This document shows positions 48,005-60,375 of a stretch of DNA of 64,000 nucleotides, piece by piece. The first letter of the stretch is position 1. The number at the start of each line of letters is the position of its first letter. Source of the DNA: Unio delphinus (Eukaryota; Mollusca; Bivalvia; Unionida; Unionidae); NCBI GenBank assembly GCA_029339505.1, contig JAQISU010000022.1, positions 16,233,501 to 16,297,500 of the forward strand, given 5' to 3'. The notes under the pieces were generated by a model. That model saw only the letters and a program-made list of their open reading frames with translations, had not been told where the DNA came from and made no database searches. Made by a program: the position numbers and the translations under genes.

Positions 48005-48697
48005 AGACTTTCTCATCCACGTCCTTTACCTCAGACAATAAATATCAGCAACACCAACATTAAATTCTCACAGTCAGTACGGAATCTAGATGTTACTCTA
48101 GACAGTACTCTCACATTGCACCAACATGTCATGAGCATCTGCAGGGCTGCATATCTTGAATTGAGACGCATCAGTTCCATTCGTAAATATCTTTATGTTC
48201 ATGCCACTAAAACACTTGTGTGTTCATTAGTACTTTCAAGACTGGACTATTGTAACTTAATTATGTCTGGTTCGTCACAATATTTACTCCAGAAACTTCA
48301 AAAAGAACAAAACACAGCTGCACGGATCATCTTTAGAGTACCTCGATCAGAGCACACCTCACCACTGCTCTATACCCTACACTGGCTATCAATTCGATAC
48401 AGAATCAAACACAAAATTTGTTCTTTGTGCTATATTTCAATGGCAGACTCCAGTCCAACATACCTATTCAGCCTCACCCATGTGTATACACCAGCTAGAT
48501 CCGTACGCTCTTCTTCTGATAATCGTATACTCATTGTTCTAAAGGTGAAAACAAAGTCATATTGACAACGTTCGTTTGCATAGCAGGGCCCGGCGACGAG
48601 GAACGAATTGCCCATTGAAATTAGACACAAAGACAAAGTGGTCCCTTTTAAGAGTGCTCTCAAGACTCACCTGTTTCGTCTTCAGGGACAAACTTAG
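48005..48697 (+). pseudogene. CR1 ORF2 C-terminal region with an arm-specific stop
   Basis: Same region as 36836-37528 on the left. The codon GGA in KSYGQRSFA is TGA here (48563-48565), and three other residues differ (Asn/Ser, Leu/Met, Asp/Glu). The TAG after RSFA is shared by both arms, so the arm-specific stop arose in an element that was already broken. Confidence 0.88.
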
Positions 48698-48853
48698 CGA
48701 CCTAATCATGATTTGAATCTTATATATTTTCAGCATGTTTTTATGTTTTTCAATTCCATTGGTTTTGTAATTTGTTGTTCTGTAGTGTAGTCATATTATT
48801 ATTGATGGTCTAAATCGCTTAGAGCTTTTAAAGATTAGGCGCTATAAAAAGTT

Positions 48854-48856
<3 letters not shown>

Positions 48857-48905
<49 letters not shown>
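48857..48905. repeat. (ATT)16 tail of the CR1 element, right arm
   Basis: A 49-nt run, 18 nt longer than the left-arm tract at 36646-36676. Confidence 0.95.
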
Positions 48906-48906
<1 letters not shown>

Positions 48907-51441
48907 GCTTCGTTGAATACAAAACTATACAGTACGTATTGACATAGATAAACATTATTTGTCAAACATCTGAATGAAATTTCCTCAAGATAATGTATTC
49001 TCTAAATTTGTCATCATCCTTTAAATTGTAGGCAAGATCCACTCATTAATGACCCATTAACTGTATATACATAAGTTTCTTATTATTTTATCTCTAGAAG
49101 TTTAGGGGCTATCGCTGGTGTGGGTAATATTGTTTTATCTTTGAACTTGTGTATTGGTAATGTTTTGCTAGTCAGATGACAATTATATCCATACCAATTA
49201 CGACTAAATATTCAAATTGATTATTCGCTCTCATTATTTAAGTTGTACTGGAACCATTTTTTATTCAATTCGCTTACTGAGTATGAAACAAGTTTTTTTA
49301 TAAGTCATTTGCTTCAAAGTAATGCAACCATATAGAATTATTATCTACTTTCGATTTAACCCTTTAACATATATATAAGTCTTTTGTTCAAACGGAGTGC
49401 AAAGATACAAAAGTAATGTCTAATTTAAATAAAACCCATTAAAATATTTAAAGATCTGTGTCGCCTAGTTAATGAATTTGTCGACCTAGTTTGTCAAGTG
49501 GTTAACATACCTTACCATCAATGACATTCTCAGTTTTAATTGTTTCTTATACCTCGTCTATTTCTTAGACATTGATGAACCAATATAAAGTTTCGTCAAG
49601 GTCACACGTTCTTAGCGTCCTCAAAGAATGAACACCTATGAGAAATTTATTATATGCGCCAGGGGAAGCTACATCGTGGGTTATGCATCATTTGATCCGA
49701 TAAGTTAAATCCATTTGCTATTAGTTTCCTTAGGTTTTTAAAAAAGATTAGTATTACAGTTAAATAAAGTCAACCAATATGTATTTAAATTCCTTTCATG
49801 ATCTGATCCCTTTTATAGACTGTCAATATAATATATGTTATGTTATATTATAGAGATATTCAGGAAATTATACTAAATGTTCTAGGATACTAACATACGT
49901 AAGTATATCATCCATTAGCAATATAATGTACTGAATCAATACTTGAATATTCCATATATATGGGTCAGCTTCATTAAAGAAAGAGACATAATGAAAAACA
50001 GTTGAATAATCATGTTGAATCTATTTGATGGAATTGAAAGACATCATTACGTTCGAGTAACAGATTTTCCACATTAATAATATCGCTAGTAGGGAAGCAT
50101 GATATAAAAAAATCAAAAATTATATTTACAAGCGCTTACAATATATCCGCTATGTTATTAAAAACAAGAAACAATATCAACACAGCTTGATAGGTCTACA
50201 CTTCAATCAATATCATTTGTTTTCAGATTTATCACATAATCTGTTAGAATTGAAATATATGTATAGTCATTTATTCTGACTTAAAGTATGATTATTCGAA
50301 AGTTTAATAAGAACGCAACATTACTTTGTGATAATATTGTCACGGAAGATTGTTTGTTTATTTATTTGTTGTTGTTTTTTAAACGGCGCACGAGCATTTT
50401 AGGCTATTTAGCGCTATACATAGGTTGTATGTATACTGATACGTGCTTAGGCTCAAATAAGCATCAACATAGAAAGAGTGAAAATAACAAGCTTGTAAAA
50501 TTTAACAAACAATTTATTGAGTACAAATATTTTCATAAAAGAAAATATTTAAACTTACGGTTTTAGAGAATCAAGTCCAAAAATTAATCCAAAAAGAATT
50601 CACAACATAATCCACTAGTGAAAATTGCAAGAGTCCTGATAATAAAATGTCCTAAAAGTTCCCGCTTCGAATCGTGACGATGCAATCCAATATGGACGAC
50701 AATGTCACGTGATGAAGTCAGTTTTAGTTTTATAATAATCCAAATGAAAATTTATGAGCACATATTCTTTTCCAGATAAATAATAAAAAAATTCCTCTTG
50801 CTCCAATGAATTGACACAATTACTAGTACACGGTAATTAAAAATAACTCAACAAGAAGACACAACTTAATATTATAAAAGCCCAACTTCTACTGAACTGT
50901 TAATTTCTGAAACACAGCTATATACTGATTCTCTCGTAAACAGAAAGAGTTCACGTGATTTTCTAGAAGTTCATAGAACGAACCCATGCTCGCAAAGTCA
51001 CGTATACATTATGATCTAAAAAGATGTCCTTGGAATACACCTATCAATTTTAAAATAAAGCTCTAATGTTCTTGGAATCAACCCATCATTTTAGAAGCTT
51101 GTTTACACTCTGAAGCAAGATGAGAAAATGAGGTTAGCATCAGTTGTATACTTGTAAAGTATATAGGTCACCCATTTCTAGAAAATCTTTCCCAATTAAC
51201 TTATTTGAAACCCAAAATGTCAAATTTGAATCTGACAAACAAAATTAAATGATTTAAATCAAATATACGTAACAATACATGTTTAAAAATAGTAAAAGGT
51301 TTAATATCAACCAGCGATTTAAAAAACCAAATAGTTCAAAGTAAAATGGTACGATGTTTAAAATATAAAGCTTCACAATGAATGGGATGTATCAATGGTG
51401 TATATTTAAGAAGACAGATGAAAAAAAAGTTGAAAATAAGG
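48906..51441. other. 2.5 kb without a recognisable gene, right arm
   Basis: Mirror of 34111-36645. Scattered single-base differences (for example one T/G near 49614) and nothing recognised. Confidence 0.5.
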
Positions 51442-52381
51442 GTGGTATTTACATTAGATATAAATGCTCCAGGTGATGGCATACAAGTTATAGTTTAAAA
51501 TAAGGTTTATTTCCTTCAGGAAATCTAAAATACAAGTGAGATGTAAAGTATCAAAAGGTTTCTTCATGTATTGCTCATTATAATATTTATCACGCGTACG
51601 CTGCAGATCGTAACACTTTGTCATAAAGGTGCTTAGCAGTGAATGGATCATTGCAAGTAACGCACTCTTGTGGATCTTCACGTTTTGGTATGTGGGAGTG
51701 GGTTATGAACGTATGACTAATTTGGATTCTTGCGATGACTAACTCCTCCGTACGTATGGTTCTTTAGAAAGGAGTCCATTATCTCCACGGTTCGGTTTGA
51801 CGGTGTGGAGTTTGTTATTCATTGCATCATTACATGATGCTTGTCACTTCAAGCGTAGGAACTATTTAATACTATATTTCAAATCAGTAAACGGTCTATG
51901 AAAATCAGAAGGTTCCTGGGATATTGCCATTTTAGCAGCGCGATCGGTTACTTCATTACCTTTGATACCAATAGAGCTAGGTAACCAAGAGTATTCTATA
52001 TTGTAGGAGATGCTCATCTCAGTATGTTTGACTAGGAGATTGATTAAAAAATGGGTTCCCCAGTTTTATATTGTCTAGTGCCTGAAGCGCTAATAGTGAG
52101 TCACAGAAGATAATGCTGTTCAAACTACGTTTCTGTTCGATAAATTTCAGAGCAAGGTCTATTGCCCTGATTTCGGCTGAAAAATGGGCACATCATCGGT
52201 ATAAGAAACCTTTGTTATGGGTTTAACACTAACAAAGACTTCAGCAGTCTTTTCCTCATCCTTTCATCTATCAGTTCAAATTCTAGTGTAGTTTCTAAAT
52301 TCGGTGGTGAGTTCATGATAAGACATTTGAAAGATGGAAAGGTTTGTCTTAGAAATTTTCCCATCGTGTAACGTAGAAAGC

Positions 52382-54152
52382 ACTTTGGGCTGTTTCAGAA
52401 GCCAGGGTGATGTTTCCGAGACAAATGTATTCTCAATTGCAGAAAAATTAATTTGTTACTGTCAAAGCTGGATGATATTCTGGTGCCAACTGAAGGTATG
52501 GCATTAGGTTTGTTCTCGTATACGGTGTTGTATTTGGGTTGATAAATAGCCGAAAATGCACGATTCAGCGGGTTTAATCTTAATTTGAGAGCGTACTGTG
52601 CCGATAGCACTTCTCTATGATGTGATAAAGGTAGTTCATTCGCTTCCGCGAGAAGGCTTTTACATCGAGATGTCTTAAATGCTCCCAGAGAAAGACTTAT
52701 TCCCTGATGCTGAATTGGGTCAAGCATTTTCAAATATAACTTCTAGCTGAACCATAAACAACACAACCATAGTCTAGTTTGGAGTGGATAAATGTTCAAT
52801 ACAAATTGAGGATGACCTTTATATCAACACCCCAGTCAGAGTGCGCTAATACTTTAAGTAGATCTAAGGATCGTAAGGATTTAGCTTTCAAAATTCTTAA
52901 TATGTGGAATAAAAGTCAGTTTGCTGTCGAAGATAATACCCAAAACCTTTGTTTGCTCAAGAACTAAAATAAGTGTTCCGTGATTCGTGAGTTTAGGATC
53001 ATCATGATGTCATTGCAGCTAAAAGAAATGCATGCATACTGTTTAATATTTTTAAATTTGAAACCGTTTAGTACTAGCATGATTTTATATCTTGTTGATA
53101 TTTTGTTGCACTTGTCTTTAATGTATGCATGTGCTTTGATCGATAAAACGTAAAAAAAAAACATCAACGTATTATTTGAAATCCACACTGGGACCTATAT
53201 GATCGTTTGTGCTATTGATTTTGATATTTTATTTGTTTGTTTGTTTGATTAGGATTTTTAACGTAACTTTAAAAATATTTCAGTCATATAGCTATGATGT
53301 CTGCAGTGAGGCAGTTTATAGTGATGTCTAACACTGGGACATCATGCCGCAGACATGTATCTTGATGTCCCACCCAGTCAAATGTTCTTGATACCAGGCC
53401 GACTCGTCCTAACAATAATCTCTTAATGCTGAGCGTCAAGCGAGGCAGCTGTTAGTACTATTTTTGTAAGTCTTTGGTATGACTCGGCCACTAGGCCACC
53501 GAAGCGGTTAGATATTTTGTAACGTCACATATAAACTACTGCCATGGGGCACACCCGTCTCTTATTCGTGCATATCTGAGAGGGCAGAACCACTCTGAAT
53601 TTTCTGTCTGAGAGAAACTGTGATATGAAAGAGGCCAGATTGTCTTTTAGACCCATATCGTGAAGGTCATTTAGTATCCCGTACTTCCATTTTGTGTTAT
53701 AGGCCTTTTCTAAATCAAAGAAAACTGTTATTAACTGTTCCTTCTTTATAAATGCATCGCGAATAAATGTTTCAAGTCCGACCAGATAATCGCTAGTACT
53801 ACGACCGGAACGGAAGCCACTTTGGAAACGCGATATTAAATTGTTACATTTCAAGTAAAATACAAGCCGCGAATTCATAATTGGTACCATTGTTTTGCAC
53901 ATACAGCTTGTCAGTGCAATGGGTCGAAAGCTGTTAGTAACTCTGATATCTTTACCTTGTTTGGGAATTGCTGTTGCTGTTGCTTCGTGCCATATCTTAT
54001 GTACATTACTAGCATTCCATAAATCATTATAGATTTTCAGAAGAGATGTTAGTCATGATTCTGGGAGGTGTTTCAAGAACTGGTAACGTACTTTATCAGG
54101 CTCAGTGGATGTACCATGGGCCTTTTCTAAAGCCTCCCTAAGTTCCAATAGT
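52382..54152 (-). pseudogene. I-element reverse transcriptase remnant, right arm
   Basis: Mirror of 31400-33170. The open pieces are 53525-53902, identical in protein to the left arm (FFDLEKAYNTKW), and 52395-52733 (LDPIQHQGISLSLGAFKTS). Both palm motifs are damaged as in the left arm. Confidence 0.82.
53231..53510 (-). mobile_element. tRNA-derived SINE, family B, in the right-arm I element
   Basis: Same insertion as 32042-32321, with the same 8-bp target duplication at 53223-53230 and 53511-53518. The head carries the same internal deletion. Confidence 0.92.
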
Positions 54153-55652
54153 GAAAACAGCTGCTTATAGCTTTCAGAGTTGATGGATGTGAATTTTATT
54201 TGTGACCTTTTTATATTTTTAATCTTCGGAATGCTTCTGAATGATTAGATGATAAGGAATTTCTAAAGAAACTGCAATATTTGCTATGTCACGTTTCGAA
54301 CTAAAATTGTTATTGTTAGTTTTCAGGTGTTGATTGAGGAACGAGATTTGAAAGAAGGAATATATTTCTTCCATGATGCACGTTTACTTTTTTGGAATGG
54401 ATGTACAATGCTGTATAGGATTAATAACGTTGAATTATGTATCCTCATTTAGTCTAGTTTTACAGAGTGTTTCAAACGTAGCCCAGTCAGATTTCTTTAT
54501 GTTCCATTGTGGAATTGCGTCATCAATTTTAGAGTTGATATTTTTCAAGGTTGATTGTAAAGTGATCAATACTAAGGAAGTCATGAGCGACCTTCTATTG
54601 ATAATTTAAAAGCAGCGAAGGAGAGTAAATTGTAAAATCTTTACACGTGTATTTACCCGTTCCTGGGTATAAAAATGTCAGTGATTTAGTGTTCTATAGA
54701 CAGAGATCGTGTCAAGAAATGAAATCTTCTACTTTATGGTCTCTGTCGTTTATGTGATGTGATCCCCATATAATGTTATGGGCATTAAAACCCCTAAGTA
54801 AAACAAAGTGTGTGGAAAGTTGTTGAACAAGATTGTCAAATTCGTATGGTACTAGGTTGGTGTTTGGTGTTATGTAAATTAAGCAAACGTTAATCACTCG
54901 ATGTAGAGCGACGCTTACAGCAATGGCTTGCGAATTTGTGTTTAAAGGGATGACTCTGTATGGGGCTCAATTGTTCACAACAAAAAAAACTCATCCTGAG
55001 GCCCTGTCAGCGTTTTGAATGTAGGTGTTAAACAGGGAATAGTTTTTAAATGTAATGTTATCCATCTCTTTTAGGAATGTATCCTGTAAACACGCAGGAT
55101 CGTGGTCATTTAAAATCAGAATAATACCATAATTGTAGTTAGCTTTATGTCCTGGACAGTTCCATTGTATGATCATGTTCTTCATTATGAGGTAAAGCTG
55201 GAGATTGTGGAGCTAGGTTAGATCATTTGCAGAGATAATTTGTGCTTTTTTGGATAAAGTACGGTGGTGTATATTTTGTTAGTAGCTTTCGAGCCACCTT
55301 AAGTACATGGAGCAGTTTCCTTTCAATCTATGCTCTCAATGACTTCAAACCTGTTATAGAGTTTAATGGAATCATCTGGACCCTTTTGCTGTTTATTTGC
55401 TTGTGATTTATGTGTATTCCTTCGTGATTTCGGTGGTGGGGTTTTATTGAAAGTTGTTTGTGTATATTCTGTGTTTTTCTGTGGTTGGTAATGGGGAATG
55501 TTATACTAGATGTTGAAGCGGGTACATCTGTTTGTGCTGGTGCATCCTTTGTAGGTTTGGACTTGTTTTTCACGACAGTAGAGAACGATGTGCCAGGAAG
55601 GGATGTTTGTACTTATACAAGTTTCCAAACCTCTGAATAGGGAATGTTTACT

Positions 55653-56373
55653 GTATACTTTAGTCTCTAAATTTCCTTCTCTTTTTTTTCCAAGTATCAC
55701 AGTCATTGGAATCGGCGTGATGTTCCTTGTCGCAGTTGACACAGTGAGGAAATGCTCTACAACGGAATTCCTGATGAGAATGATCTCCGCAAATTCCACA
55801 TATTTTGACTTTGAACATCTGTATTCGTGATGGTCATACTTATGACACTTATAGCATCAAAGAGGTTTTGGAATCTATAGCTCGACCTTCACTTGCAAAA
55901 ACCCAGCTTTCACCAATTTGGGTGAGTACAAATGTGTCGGTGTCACACCGATTATTATTACGTTTAATACGTATTCTTTGTTCTTCAGTGTCATCTTCAT
56001 TTTTCATCCCCTCGATGACATCTGTGACATTGACGCCAGCCAAGTCACGACAGCGCATCATGCGTTTGGACGTATTTAGTGTAGTGTGAGCGAATGAGGA
56101 CACTGGAATATCGAAGAATGTTTTCATATTTTTGATATTGTCTGTTTTACTTTTTTGCTTACAATCAATAAAAAAGGCAACCCGAGTTCAATTATTTGAT
56201 CTCTTTTGATGTGCCTATATATTCAGTAATGGATTTTTGTCCATAATAAATGGAGATAGTGAGTCATCCTTATATTGAATAACCATGAAGCGTGGAAATG
56301 ACAACTCACCACATGGCTCGTCATCCGAGTCAGACAGTAGTTTGTTATGTTTTTTTAATTTCTTTTGCAATGT
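55653..56373 (-). pseudogene. I-element ORF1 (gag) remnant, right arm
   Basis: Mirror of 29180-29900. The frame 55849-56127 carries FAHTTLNTSKRMMRCRDLAG. The knuckles lie between about 55695 and 55856. One extra A in the run after the last knuckle distinguishes it from the left copy. Confidence 0.8.
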
Positions 56374-56561
56374 CTGTGATTTTTAGTTACAATTTCAGCA
56401 TCACCATAGAGGACAACGAGGGGACACCTTTCAAGTGGCAGGGATACACAGATGCTATACTCAGTAGACAAAATTACCTCGTGAAGTCACCTTCTATTGT
56501 CGGTATTGTTATCTCCCAACTGACCCGTTAGGCCACCACCTTCTAGGAAGTCTTCTAAAAC

Positions 56562-57864
56562 ATGGGGCATGGAAATCTATATAGATATAATATAGGGTCA
56601 ACGGCGGTATCAAGAGTTAAAAAAAAGATAAAGAAGGTGAGCAAGTACATAAAGATTTCCAAGGATGATCCAGGCAGTTGTTTTGAACTTTTGGAAGTTT
56701 CTGGAGTAGATTGTTTAGACGAATCGACCAGAATTAAATTCCACCAGTCCAGTCATAAAATTACAGATGTACACACAAGTGTTTAGTGGCATCAACCGAA
56801 AAAATATTTGCGAATGGAGCTGATGCGGCTCCGCTCAAGATATGCAGCCTTGCATTTGTTCATGACATGTAGGTGCCATATAAGAGTACTGTCCAGAGTA
56901 ACACGTGTGTTTTGTACTGACGGTGTTAACTTTATATTGGTGTTGCAGATATTTATTGTTTGAAGCATAAGATGTAAATTATAAAGTCTTTCTGTTGTAA
57001 TCAGAATAGTCGCAATCACGATTTATCTGCAGCTTGTTACATGTCATCCATGAATTCACATGGGAAAGGGAAATCTATATGGATATAATGTAGGATCATC
57101 GGTTGTATCAAGAGAGTTAAAAGAAAGTTTAAGAAGGTGGGCAAGTACATAAAGATTTCCAAGGATGATCCAAGCAGTTATGTTTTGAATTTTTGGAAGT
57201 TTCCGGAGTAGATTTTGAGACGAATCGACCAGAATTGAATTACGGTAGTCCAGTCATGAAAGTACAGATGAACAGACAGGTGTTTTAGTGGCATCATTCG
57301 AAAAGTATTTGCGAATGAAGCTGATGCTGCTCCACTGAAGATATGCAGCTTTGCATTAGTTCATGACATGTAGGTGCCGTATGAGAGTACTGTCCAGAGT
57401 AACACGTATGTTTTGTACTGACGGGTTAATTTGATATTGGTGTTGGTGATATTTATTGTTTGAAGCAAAGTATAAAGTCTTTCTATTGTAATCAGAGTGG
57501 CCTCAGTTTTATCATGATTCATCTGCAGCTTGTAATATGTCATCCATGAGTTCACATCAAAAATGCACACGTCAGTATGTTCGATATATTTGTATATTTG
57601 GGTATCATCAGCATACAATTGGTGCGGCATTGGATTATTATATATGAATATGATAGCGGCTGATTATATAGAATGAAGAGAACAGCACCAAGAACAGAAC
57701 GCAATGGAACACCATAAAATTGATCTGCTGTGCTGGAATGTATTCCATTTGCAGATATAATTTTTGTCTGGTTGACTAAGTAGGACTTGAACCACAGTAA
57801 GAGTGTTTTGTGAATGCCAAATACATGCTGGAAACGGTGAAGTAATATATCATAGTCTATTGAT
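56562..57864 (-). mobile_element. CR1-clade LINE 3' fragment with tandem duplication, right arm
   Basis: Mirror of 27690-28992, with duplicated units at 57060-57555 and 56562-57059. It has the same degraded GVPLRSVLG motif and intact YADD box (in the frame 57361-57630). Confidence 0.9.
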
Positions 57865-58469
57865 AAGCATAAATATGTCATCAATTTACTAACCGAGGAT
57901 AGACAAATATGCTTTTCGATATACCAAGTTCAATTTTGTACAGACTGCATACCTACGATCATGTTTTGTACAATTTATCGGGTCTGTTTAAGGTAATAGC
58001 AAACATTTAATATCACAAAGGTATTTGCGTGTTTCAGTAATGAGATAAAAGTGATTACTGGGACTCAAGTAGTTGGGTAAATCTGCCTGAGGATAGCATT
58101 TTACTAGCATTTATGTAATAGGTATTATTTTTGCACCAGTACAATTGTCACAGGAGCTCGTCAGTGTGTTTGTTGAAGCTAACACATAAAGGTATGAAAT
58201 AGTTCGAGTATGAACAAGATAACGAACCAATTATCAACGCCTTCATCATTGGGAACCAATCTTATTATACTGGAATGAAAGAGGTAATATTCATAGACAA
58301 ATACAAATTGGAGATGGTCGAAATAGGATTTGTTATTTTATTTGTTTACAGTACTACTTAAAAATTAAGTTTGAACATTAATGTGATCCATTTTTTGACA
58401 TCATTGGTCATCTTGCCTCCGAGTTATATTCAAGTAAAGGATAAACATTGTATAAAATGTTATATTCAC
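57865..58469. other. intergenic stretch, right arm
   Basis: Mirror of 27085-27689. Nothing was recognised. Confidence 0.5.
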
Positions 58470-58475
58470 TTTAAT
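58470..58475 (-). terminator. polyadenylation signal ATTAAA, right arm
   Basis: ATTAAA on the minus strand, 41 bp after the stop codon of the right secreted-protein gene. Conserved with 27079-27084. Confidence 0.5.
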
Positions 58476-58515
58476 GATGAATATATCAATTGATTCCGCT
58501 TGTATTACGACAAAT

Positions 58516-59165
58516 CTACATACAAATATTTGGCGATTCGTAATTATTCATGAACTCGGAGTTTATAAACAGATTCATACAAGCGTGCCCGTCTTCGAGA
58601 AACACATTTTCGATATAAATACAGGTCTGTTCCTGGTCCTCCTCCAGATACATGCATTCTTGCCAATCCAATGCTAGAAATAATAGAAATAGTATAAATA
58701 AGGGACTGTACTGAATATTCAAGTTGTAATGTACATTAAAGTGATTCAAACTTAGGGTTTGAGAGAGCATACATATGGTACATGCTTTTTGCGTCAATGT
58801 TTGTCTAACCCTTTTTGTTTCCTAAACAATGTGCAGCATGTGACGAACTACAAACTAACAAGACAAAGTCAATATCTGGGACAGGCGAGCACGTTCTGGC
58901 TCAGATGTATGTAAAGACTATGCTACTAGGCACATATTTGATAACTCCACTCAGACAATCAGAATTATATACGCTAGACCAAACTTGTCGCATGTGAAAT
59001 TTGGGCTTACCTGGAATGTTCTTTTCAAAGATTGGAACAAACTGTTTGCTAACTTGAACAACAAAAGTGTCGTTTTCTACCAAATACCTCACGCTTAGAC
59101 AATCTGCAGAGAAAACAATATATGTATTTTAACTCAGTAGATAGATAGATAGATAGATAGATAGC

Positions 59166-59201
<36 letters not shown>

Positions 59202-60200
59202 ATTTTGTAAATGAACAATATGATGCGTGGTAGAATGTATGCTCATGAATATAAAAAACGTTTGATAAATCACGAATGAAACATTTTAATCAGAATTTTT
59301 TAAGTCTTTCCGCCTTTGTATTATCATCAATCGATCATGTAGACATGTTACCTAAAATTATTACTTCGTTGAATAACTGAGAACTTGTCAAGACATAGCA
59401 ACTTGTACGATATTATGTTATGATAGCGTTGTCCGATCATCAATTTCGCGGTAAAATTACATTTACTTATTTACAGATAAGAATAATAGAAAGTAATTTT
59501 AGTCATAGTCGTGTAATAAAGAGTGTATCTCATTGTAAACTGTATCTGATGCAACAATAGTGGGATAGTTATTATATACAAATCTGATTCATTGACCATT
59601 TCGATCCATGTTCAGACGTATTGCAAGACACAATCTTGAGTTTAATCGCTTTTCTCTACAGTTCTACGAATATAAGCATGTAATCCAAGGAAGAATCGCC
59701 TGTGATTTTAAATACAATACATAAATTGTAACGAAAAATTCCTTGTGTATTCCAACATTGGGTAAACCTGCACAAATCGTGTTCTACTTCAAAAGTCTGA
59801 AACCAATCCAAAGTGAATTCGCACGTTTTGACGACAATCCAGACAAAATATTTGATCTTAAAATATAAGAAAATGATACCTAATGCAAATGTTTCATCTG
59901 TACGAAAGTAAAAGAAACGCATACTAACATAATCCTTGGCATATACTACAGACGTTGTTCTGGCAATCTAGAGAAGCCGTTCCAGTAGTTGGATGGTCAT
60001 CCAAATCCTGAGGATAATTCTCTTTTTCCTCTGCATTGATTGCGTCTCTGCCTTCAACGCTCAGGTAGCGGTAATCTGTGTTTCAAAGTTAAACTAGCGT
60101 CAACATTAGTAGTCAAAACTCCAAGGTCAAACTCAGCCCACTTTATTCATTACGATATGAATAAATTGATACATTTGTAAATACATACGCAATTACTACC

Positions 60201-60245
<45 letters not shown>

Positions 60246-60375
60246 AGGAAATACATTGTAAATGTATCTTACCATTGTCAAGTTCATGATCAGTATCGTG
60301 GACTTCTTTATTTATCGAGAATCCCTGCACGCTGATAAGGCTGACAGCGATAGCAAGAACGGCCAAAGTCTTCAT
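58516..60375 (-). CDS. secreted cysteine-rich protein (DUF4773-like), four exons, right-arm copy
   Basis: Coding exons on the minus strand are 60375-60273, 60075-59929, 59103-59011 and 58673-58516, with the same phase-1 junctions as the left copy. All 501 coding bases are identical to 25209-27038, including silent sites, and so is the 166-residue product: signal peptide MKTLAVLAIAVSLISVQG, acidic linker, eight-cysteine module. The introns differ: (TA)20 instead of (TA)25 in intron 1, 64 instead of 24 nt of TAGA repeat in intron 2, and scattered substitutions (about 1-2%). The leader just upstream of the ATG differs by single bases (ctgcaagta here, ctggaagta on the left). The two genes converge on the palindrome centre, about 31.5 kb apart. 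Splice sites are intact in both, so both could be expressed. Confidence 0.72.
59138..59201. repeat. (TAGA)n microsatellite in intron 2, right arm
   Basis: 64 nt with one TAGC variant unit; the left arm has only 24 nt. Confidence 0.93.
60204..60243. repeat. (TA)20 microsatellite in intron 1, right arm
   Basis: 40 nt; the left-arm tract is 50 nt. Confidence 0.95.

Larger units (their letters stand above)
46113..48905 (+). mobile_element. 5'-truncated CR1-clade LINE, right arm
   Basis: Partner of the left-arm element at 36646-39420, sharing its truncation point, the frameshift near 47009-47015, the stop after LLEYGN and the TAA after ILITT. It differs by an (ATT)16 tail (48857-48905), a Tyr-to-Asn change in the YRPSPS motif and an extra nonsense codon at 48563-48565. 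Confidence 0.93.
51442..56373 (-). mobile_element. decayed I-superfamily LINE, right arm
   Basis: Reverse-complement partner of 29180-34110 with the same domain order: gag about 55653-56373, endonuclease 54712-55185, reverse transcriptase about 52382-54152 split by the SINE at 53231-53510, RNase H about 51862-52202, C-terminal region 51454-51762. Differences are sparse: for example Pro/Arg and Ala/Gly in the fragment at 52395-52733, Ser/Ile in gag, Lys/Asn in the endonuclease, and one extra A in a run near 55686 that shifts the zinc-knuckle frame. The stops and lost catalytic residues are shared, so decay largely predates arm separation or has been homogenised. Confidence 0.85.
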